DNA of 7,423 nt from Nanobdellota archaeon. GTDB lineage: Archaea; Nanobdellota; Nanobdellia; Pacearchaeales; GW2011-AR1. A program made the position numbers and the translations under genes. The notes below the pieces were generated by a model. It was not told where the DNA came from, searched no databases, and worked only from the letters and a program-made list of their open reading frames with translations. Position 1 is the first letter of the stretch; each line of letters begins with the position of its first letter. The stretch is from NCBI GenBank assembly GCA_018816205.1, contig JAHIWJ010000085.1, positions 1 to 7,423 of the forward strand, read 5' to 3'. Below, in pieces: positions 4,144-7,423 of the stretch.

Positions 4144-4841
4144 TTCTCTTTCTCCGTCTCAAAAACAGCCTTCTTCTCCTTCGCCCTTTTCTCAATCACC
4201 GCCATCACTTCCTGCATTTTTCCATTAGCCTCCTTAAAATCTTTCCCAGCAACTTTAACAGAAAACTTTGAATTCCCAAGATAATGTATCTCCGCATCCA
4301 CGTTCAGAATGTATTTTACATCCTCCACGCCCTCGCGCCCCTCCGACCTTAAAACAATCTTCCTGTCAGCTGCCTTTTCGCCGCCTTCCTTCTCAGAAAA
4401 GACCTGCAAAACCTTCGCTGCCTTTTCTTTGCCAAGATAATTCTCCAACACCTGCGAGTCTTCCTTTACATCAACAAAAAAATCAATAAGAGAATAATCT
4501 TTCTTAATTTCCGCAAGAATCTTGTCAGGATTTTCCCCAACAAATTTCAACACACTCCTGAACGCCTTTTCCTTCTTGTAGGCTTCTAAAGTTGCATCAC
4601 GCTCACGACCAGTGACCCTCCTCAAACTCAACTCGGCATGACCTCCAGCCAGCTTCAAAACCTTACAGACCACCAATCGATTAGGCGAAACATACTGTCT
4701 CAAATTCCTGATTCTTCCCGCAGCAACCTCGCTCAAGACCATACTCCCCGCAACAGAAAATCCCTCAATCTCTAAAAAAACAGTCGTCCCTTCTATTTTC
4801 TGCACCTTGCACAAAACAACATCATCTTCTTTCAATTCCAT
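4140..4841 (-). CDS. eif2a: Translation initiation factor aIF2, alpha subunit
   Basis: Alpha subunit of the heterotrimeric aIF2 that brings initiator Met-tRNA to the small ribosomal subunit; alpha strengthens tRNA binding by gamma. It has 233 residues, somewhat short for the family (about 260). An N-terminal S1/OB-fold domain (about 4-77) has VVLCKVQKIEGTTVFLEIEG, LSEVAAGRIRNLRQYV and a final ELSLRRVT. A central helical domain (about 78-155) and an alpha/beta C-terminal domain (about 160-225, ending in a Lys-rich helix) follow. In the SEVAAGRIRN loop both positions aligned with the phosphorylatable serines (eukaryotic Ser51 and Pyrococcus Ser48) are alanine (Ala40, Ala41 by hand alignment). 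The ATG lies inside the end of the S27e gene (20-bp overlap) and its TGA overlaps nop10, so the three are one transcript. Confidence 0.93.
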   Translation of the reverse strand: MELKEDDVVLCKVQKIEGTTVFLEIEGFSVAGSMVLSEVAAGRIRNLRQYVSPNRLVVCKVLKLAGGHAELSLRRVTGRERDATLEAYKKEKAFRSVLKFVGENPDKILAEIKKDYSLIDFFVDVKEDSQVLENYLGKEKAAKVLQVFSEKEGGEKAADRKIVLRSEGREGVEDVKYILNVDAEIHYLGNSKFSVKVAGKDFKEANGKMQEVMAVIEKRAKEKKAVFETEKEK

Positions 4842-5025
4842 TGTCTGGCTCTAAAACCTCCTGGACTATAGTTCTTATCCTCGTCTTTCCGCCCTTGGGC
4901 TCAACTAAAAGCTTGTTACACTTCACACACTTCACACGCGTTGAACTCTTCCCAAAGACTATCTGGCTATTTCCGCATCTCGTACAAATTGCCCTGATAA
5001 ACTTGCTTTCATTATCAATTACCAT
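4822..5025 (-). CDS. rps27e: Ribosomal protein S27e (eS27)
   Basis: Small-subunit zinc-ribbon protein of archaea and eukaryotes. It has 67 residues from the ATG at 5025, the usual size. The C4 zinc site is CTRCGN (Cys14, 17) and VKCVKC (Cys33, 36), with the conserved SQIVFGKSSTRVKC between, followed by a basic strand and LEP. The ATG is chosen over the TTG one codon earlier because a TATA box (5048-5054) is centred exactly 26 bases from it. It heads the S27e - aIF2-alpha - Nop10 operon and overlaps aIF2-alpha by 20 bp. The L44e gene that commonly precedes S27e in archaea is not present; a small membrane protein occupies that place. Confidence 0.93.
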   Translation of the reverse strand: MVIDNESKFIRAICTRCGNSQIVFGKSSTRVKCVKCNKLLVEPKGGKTRIRTIVQEVLEPDNGIERR

Positions 5026-5047
5026 CAAGTCTAATAAAAAGGGGGCG

Positions 5048-5054
5048 TTTTAAG
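5048..5054 (-). promoter_or_regulatory. TATA box of the S27e operon
   Basis: GCTTAAAACG on the minus strand, centred at 5051, is 26 bases from the S27e ATG. The box overlaps the TAA stop (5050-5052) of the upstream membrane-protein gene, so stop codon and promoter share the same bases. Confidence 0.65.
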
Positions 5055-5250
5055 CTTTTCTAACCCTTCTGTAAACAATTGTTTGCAGCAAAAGTACCAG
5101 CCAAAGTGTCCCCGTGGCCATATTCATGGCCATAGAGAAATAGAGCCCGAGTGTAAAGAAAGCAAAGGCCAAAACATACAAACCAAAGACGGTCAACACG
5201 CCAACTGAAACTAAAATAGCGCCCCTCTTGAACTTAAACCCACATATCAA
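5050..5250 (-). CDS. Small two-helix membrane protein, unknown
   Basis: 66 residues if read from a TTG at 5250; family not recognised. A short basic N-terminus (FKFKRG) precedes a long hydrophobic region: helix 1 about 11-32, helix 2 about 42-60, with a Met-rich turn (MAMNMATGT) between, and a basic tail RRVRKA. There is no ATG near the start. The frame is open for eight more codons upstream to a TAG, so TTG is the best but weak choice. The nearest TATA-like box (5304-5310) would give a leader of about 30 bases with no clear Shine-Dalgarno. It is distinct in sequence from the trio at 286-832 but of the same size class and topology. It may be co-transcribed into S27e. Confidence 0.5.
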   Translation of the reverse strand: MICGFKFKRGAILVSVGVLTVFGLYVLAFAFFTLGLYFSMAMNMATGTLWLVLLLQTIVYRRVRKA

Positions 5251-5303
5251 ACCTGCTATTCCGGCCGTCTCTTGCTAAACAAGCCAAGCTGATTGGGTCA
5301 AAC

Positions 5304-5310
5304 TTTTTAA
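5304..5310 (-). promoter_or_regulatory. Possible TATA box before the small membrane gene
   Basis: AATTAAAAAG on the minus strand, centred at 5307, predicts transcription start near 5281, about 30 bases before the TTG at 5250. Unlike the other genes here this would not be leaderless, so the assignment is weaker. Confidence 0.3.
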
Positions 5311-5383
5311 TTAACTCTGCCATAGAAACCGCTAAATAAAATGCCTTAACTATTTTTCACCTGAATATTCTGGTATGCAAGAA

Positions 5384-6703
5384 TTAAACCCTCACAACCT
5401 CCAGCTCCAAAACCTTCCTCAACTCCCCGATAAATTCCTCTTCTTTCTCTTTTGAAATCAAGCACCCTGCAGCATTAGGATGGCCCCCGACCTCCCCACC
5501 CATAGGCAAAACCACCTTATGCAGGAGATCCCTAACATTTCGGCCCTGCCGCCCCGCGATTCGAGCAGAAACCTTTATCTTGTCCTCATTATAACTCAAT
5601 GCCACAATCACCAGCCCCTCTTTGTACAACGGCGAATGCGAAAGAATCGAAGCAACGGTTCCTATAATTGTGTCTTTGATTTTATCCCTGGCGTTGATAA
5701 TCATATAGTCCTTTCCTTCAACCTTTTCACTCTCTGAAACATACTTTAACGCAGCAACTAAATTTTGTTTATAATTAATATAAACTTTCTCCGCTTCTTC
5801 CCGATAAAAAGCATTCCCCAGACAAAAGCCCAAAGCAATTTCTGGATAGTCCATCCTCGAGCAGGCATTAATCAATGCGCTCAACTCTCGCGCATCCTCC
5901 AGTTTGTTAAAAAATTTCACAAGAAACAAATTCCCTATCAACCCATCTTCGCTTGTTTCACCCTTACTCTTCAGAAGTATTGCCGTGATTAATTTGCTCA
6001 TCTCCTCATCGCTAAGCTCATAAAGCGCCTTATACCTCCCGTTTTCATTAACAATTCCCGCGTCCCTCAACAGCTCCAAAACTCCAGCTCTGCTGCCGCT
6101 CACTCCCGGAAGATATGGGTTCGAGCTGAATTCAAGAGTCTTATCCAACGGTCTTGTCGAGGGATAGAGCAAAATTCCTTTTCGAACAACGGTCTCAGAG
6201 TCCTCTAGAATACTGCTAAAAACCTTTCCCATATTCCTCTCAAGAATATCTCCCACTGTTCCAATAACTGCCAGCTTCGCCAAATCCTTGTTCTCCAAAC
6301 TCAACTCTCGCGCAAATAAATAACAAATCGCAGCAGAACAAAGGTTTTCCTCGCCCTCATAAGAAGGATTCACCAAATGCACACTGCTCGGGACTTCCTG
6401 AACAACTTCATGATGGTCAAAAATAAAAACTTCCGTCTTTTTATCTGCCAAAGCATCCAAACTTCCAGAAGCTAAGTCAAGAAAAATAAGAACATCTTGA
6501 TCGCTAAGCTCCTTAATAAAATCTTCATCGAGACCCTTCACAACTTCCAAAGAAAACACTTTCCCCCACCGCGACAAAGCCTTAGAAAAAATCGCCGCGC
6601 TTGTTATCCCATCAGTGTCAAAATGACTAATTACTCGCAACCTTTTGCTTTTGCTAACCTCATCAATCCTCTCAATAGCCGTTTGTATCTTCTCAATCAA
6701 CAT
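5384..6703 (-). CDS. DHH/DHHA1 exonuclease, archaeal RecJ/GAN type
   Basis: Metal-dependent phosphoesterase related to bacterial RecJ and archaeal GAN, which degrades single-stranded DNA or RNA and can join the CMG replisome through GINS. It has 439 residues from the ATG at 6703. The DHH domain shows SHFDTDG (Asp29, Asp31), FLDLASG (Asp76), FDHH (Asp96, His97, His98) and IGTVGDI (Asp152). A helical linker region (about 200-330) leads to the DHHA1 domain with RIAGRQGRNVRDLL and the substrate-binding GGEVGGHPNAAG (about 402-413, His408). All catalytic residues are present. It follows S15 by 12 bases, an arrangement known from other archaea. The ATG is preferred to the TTG at 6715, which abuts the S15 stop. 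DNA versus RNA substrate cannot be told from sequence. Weak T-rich tracts follow the stop near 5333-5340. Confidence 0.92.
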   Translation of the reverse strand: MLIEKIQTAIERIDEVSKSKRLRVISHFDTDGITSAAIFSKALSRWGKVFSLEVVKGLDEDFIKELSDQDVLIFLDLASGSLDALADKKTEVFIFDHHEVVQEVPSSVHLVNPSYEGEENLCSAAICYLFARELSLENKDLAKLAVIGTVGDILERNMGKVFSSILEDSETVVRKGILLYPSTRPLDKTLEFSSNPYLPGVSGSRAGVLELLRDAGIVNENGRYKALYELSDEEMSKLITAILLKSKGETSEDGLIGNLFLVKFFNKLEDARELSALINACSRMDYPEIALGFCLGNAFYREEAEKVYINYKQNLVAALKYVSESEKVEGKDYMIINARDKIKDTIIGTVASILSHSPLYKEGLVIVALSYNEDKIKVSARIAGRQGRNVRDLLHKVVLPMGGEVGGHPNAAGCLISKEKEEEFIGELRKVLELEVVRV

Positions 6704-6715
6704 CTCTTTTATCAA

Positions 6716-7087
6716 TTACTGCTTTTTCTTAATATGATAAAGATCCCACAACTTTTTGGTCAAAGCGCGGGAAGCACAAAAATCATGCTTATTCTTGCCA
6801 ATATGCGACTGCAAAAGCGCAACCCTCTTATCAACAATGGCCTTATCGTCTTGATAACTTACACCATTTTCATCCAAAATCTTTGTAATCTTTTTCCCAA
6901 GAAGCTTCGCCCTGGGAACCCCGTATTGGTCTCGCAAAATCAAACCAATCTTTGCAGGCGAGTCGCCTTTTTTCCCAAGCTCCACAACAATCTTTTCCAA
7001 ATCCGCAGCCCTCATTTTAACCCAATTCGGCTTTGCAGACCTCTTGGTAGTCGCCTTCTCCGCACTTTCTTCTTTCTTTTCGGCCAT
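6716..7087 (-). CDS. rps15: Ribosomal protein S15 (uS15), archaeal
   Basis: Primary 16S rRNA-binding protein of the small subunit platform. It has 123 residues from the ATG at 7087. A Lys/Glu/Ala-rich N-terminal extension (1-18) precedes the archaeal signature PNWVKM and the SPAKIGLILRDQYGVP stretch (43-58), then the core helices, including HDFCASRAL near 101-109, where most homologues have a conserved H-D-x-H/S-R-x-L type sequence. It is shorter than typical archaeal S15 (about 150): the chain stops after LYHIKKKQ, lacking the usual last helix and tail. Two ATGs are possible (7093 and 7087); the second lies 26 bases from the TATA centre at 7113. It is first gene of the operon with the DHH nuclease. 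Confidence 0.93.
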   Translation of the reverse strand: MAEKKEESAEKATTKRSAKPNWVKMRAADLEKIVVELGKKGDSPAKIGLILRDQYGVPRAKLLGKKITKILDENGVSYQDDKAIVDKRVALLQSHIGKNKHDFCASRALTKKLWDLYHIKKKQ

Positions 7088-7109
7088 CTCCATACCTTGA
7101 AATCGTGCC

Positions 7110-7116
7110 TTAAAAA
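7110..7116 (-). promoter_or_regulatory. TATA box of the S15-nuclease operon
   Basis: AGCTTTTTAAGGC on the minus strand, centred at 7113, is 26 bases from the ATG at 7087, which selects that ATG over the one at 7093. No separate promoter is seen before the DHH nuclease. Confidence 0.65.
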
Positions 7117-7179
7117 GCTTTCCCTCTTTGCGAGTCTAACAAACAGGTCCGCAGCGAAACGAGAAGCCGCACAGTGCTG

Positions 7180-7290
7180 ATGAGCGGAGATAAACCAAAA
7201 ACAGGCTTTGTTGAAAAAGTCAGAAACGACGCGCCGCAGCAAGCGAGCAGAGCGAGCGCCAACAAACAAGACGCAGCAAAACGCAATTAA
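7180..7290 (+). CDS. Doubtful 36-codon ORF, very polar
   Basis: An ATG at 7180 opens 36 codons (MSGDKPKTGF..., ending DAAKRN) rich in Lys, Arg, Ala, Gln and Asn, and probably disordered. The same frame is open upstream to a TAA at 7111, with a GTG at 7174. No TATA box stands at the 26-base distance and there is no Shine-Dalgarno, so expression as a protein is not supported by the pattern of this window. The segment is GC-richer than its surroundings and contains two GCGAGC units nine bases apart (7243-7257), as an RNA or repeat might. It is divergent from S15. Confidence 0.2.
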   Translation: MSGDKPKTGFVEKVRNDAPQQASRASANKQDAAKRN

Positions 7291-7423
7291 CATCCTATTA
7301 CGGTGCGTGCAGGTTCGCTATTTTTATTTGGAGCGAAGGGGGATGGCATGGAAAGGGGGGGATTTTGGCCGACAAGCCAAATTCTTGTGGGAATTCCAAA
7401 TCATCAAAAACAGATTTTCAACA
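7291..7423. other. Unresolved right edge
   Basis: No gene can be fixed here. A TATA-like TATTTTTA (7319-7326) is followed by ATGs at 7343 and 7348 in different plus-strand frames, both open to the window end (MAWKGGDFGR... and MERGGFWPTS...). The second fits the 25-26-base spacing better, but neither peptide is recognisable. A minus-strand frame is also open. Small inverted repeats are present: TTCGCT/AGCGAA (7314-7319, 7332-7337) and TTGGC/GCCAA (7365-7369, 7376-7380). It could be the start of a plus-strand gene or a structured intergenic element. Confidence 0.3.

Noticed and set aside
6497..7180. 227-codon plus-strand ORF opposite S15 and the DHH nuclease
   Set aside because: It is antisense to well-supported genes, low-complexity (Leu/Phe/Asn/Lys/Arg), with no promoter at the usual spacing.
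7177..7186. TGATGA resembling a box C of a C/D guide RNA
   Set aside because: No matching CTGA D box at a sensible distance on the same strand and no flanking terminal stem.
7012..7293. Minus-strand 93-codon ORF (MLIAFCC...) across the S15 promoter
   Set aside because: It covers the S15 promoter and the S15 N-terminal codons in another frame, its peptide is Arg/Cys/Phe-rich with no family likeness, and its upstream AT-rich box is about 31, not 26, bases from the ATG.

Overview
The window reads as archaeal chromosome, most likely from a small-genome DPANN-type lineage (Woesearchaeales/Pacearchaeales-like). This placement is an inference from gene content. The window carries the archaeal cluster S27e - aIF2-alpha - Nop10, an archaeal S15 next to a RecJ/GAN-type DHH nuclease, endonuclease Q, a tRNA gene without an encoded CCA, and promoters that look archaeal. 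At least six start codons lie 25-26 bases from the centre of a TTTAAAA-type TATA box. That implies largely leaderless transcription, and I used the spacing to choose starts (several long-ORF starts at TTG or GTG were replaced by a downstream ATG).

Layout, left to right. 1-285 has no confident protein gene. It holds a candidate structured RNA (137 down to about 53, minus), a perfect 10-bp hairpin at 8-33, and a U-rich terminator for the next operon. 286-832 is a minus-strand operon of three tiny two-helix membrane proteins, joined by 4-base ATGA/GTGA overlaps; the middle one (471-647, 58 residues) is easily missed. 878-949 is tRNA-Arg(GCG), minus. 1019-2214 is an operon of nucleoside diphosphate kinase (NDK) followed by two small unrecognised proteins that share a motif. 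The last of these seems to have lost its start region to an 8-bp tandem duplication. 2265-2705 is a second, divergent NDK. 2812-4017 is endonuclease Q, the only confident plus-strand gene. 4009-5025 is nop10, aIF2-alpha and S27e (minus, overlapping), with a small membrane protein upstream (5050-5250). 5384-7087 is the S15 - DHH nuclease operon (minus). 7088-7423 holds the S15 promoter, a doubtful 36-codon ORF and an unresolved edge.

Functionally most of the window is housekeeping. S15, S27e, aIF2-alpha, Nop10 and tRNA-Arg serve translation and ribosome maturation. The two NDKs serve nucleotide pools. EndoQ and the DHH nuclease serve DNA repair/replication (or RNA turnover). The less ordinary parts are the trio of micro-membrane proteins, the NDK-linked pair of unknown proteins with the tandem duplication, and the structured intergenic segment at the left edge. 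No mobile element, CRISPR array or obvious defence system was seen.
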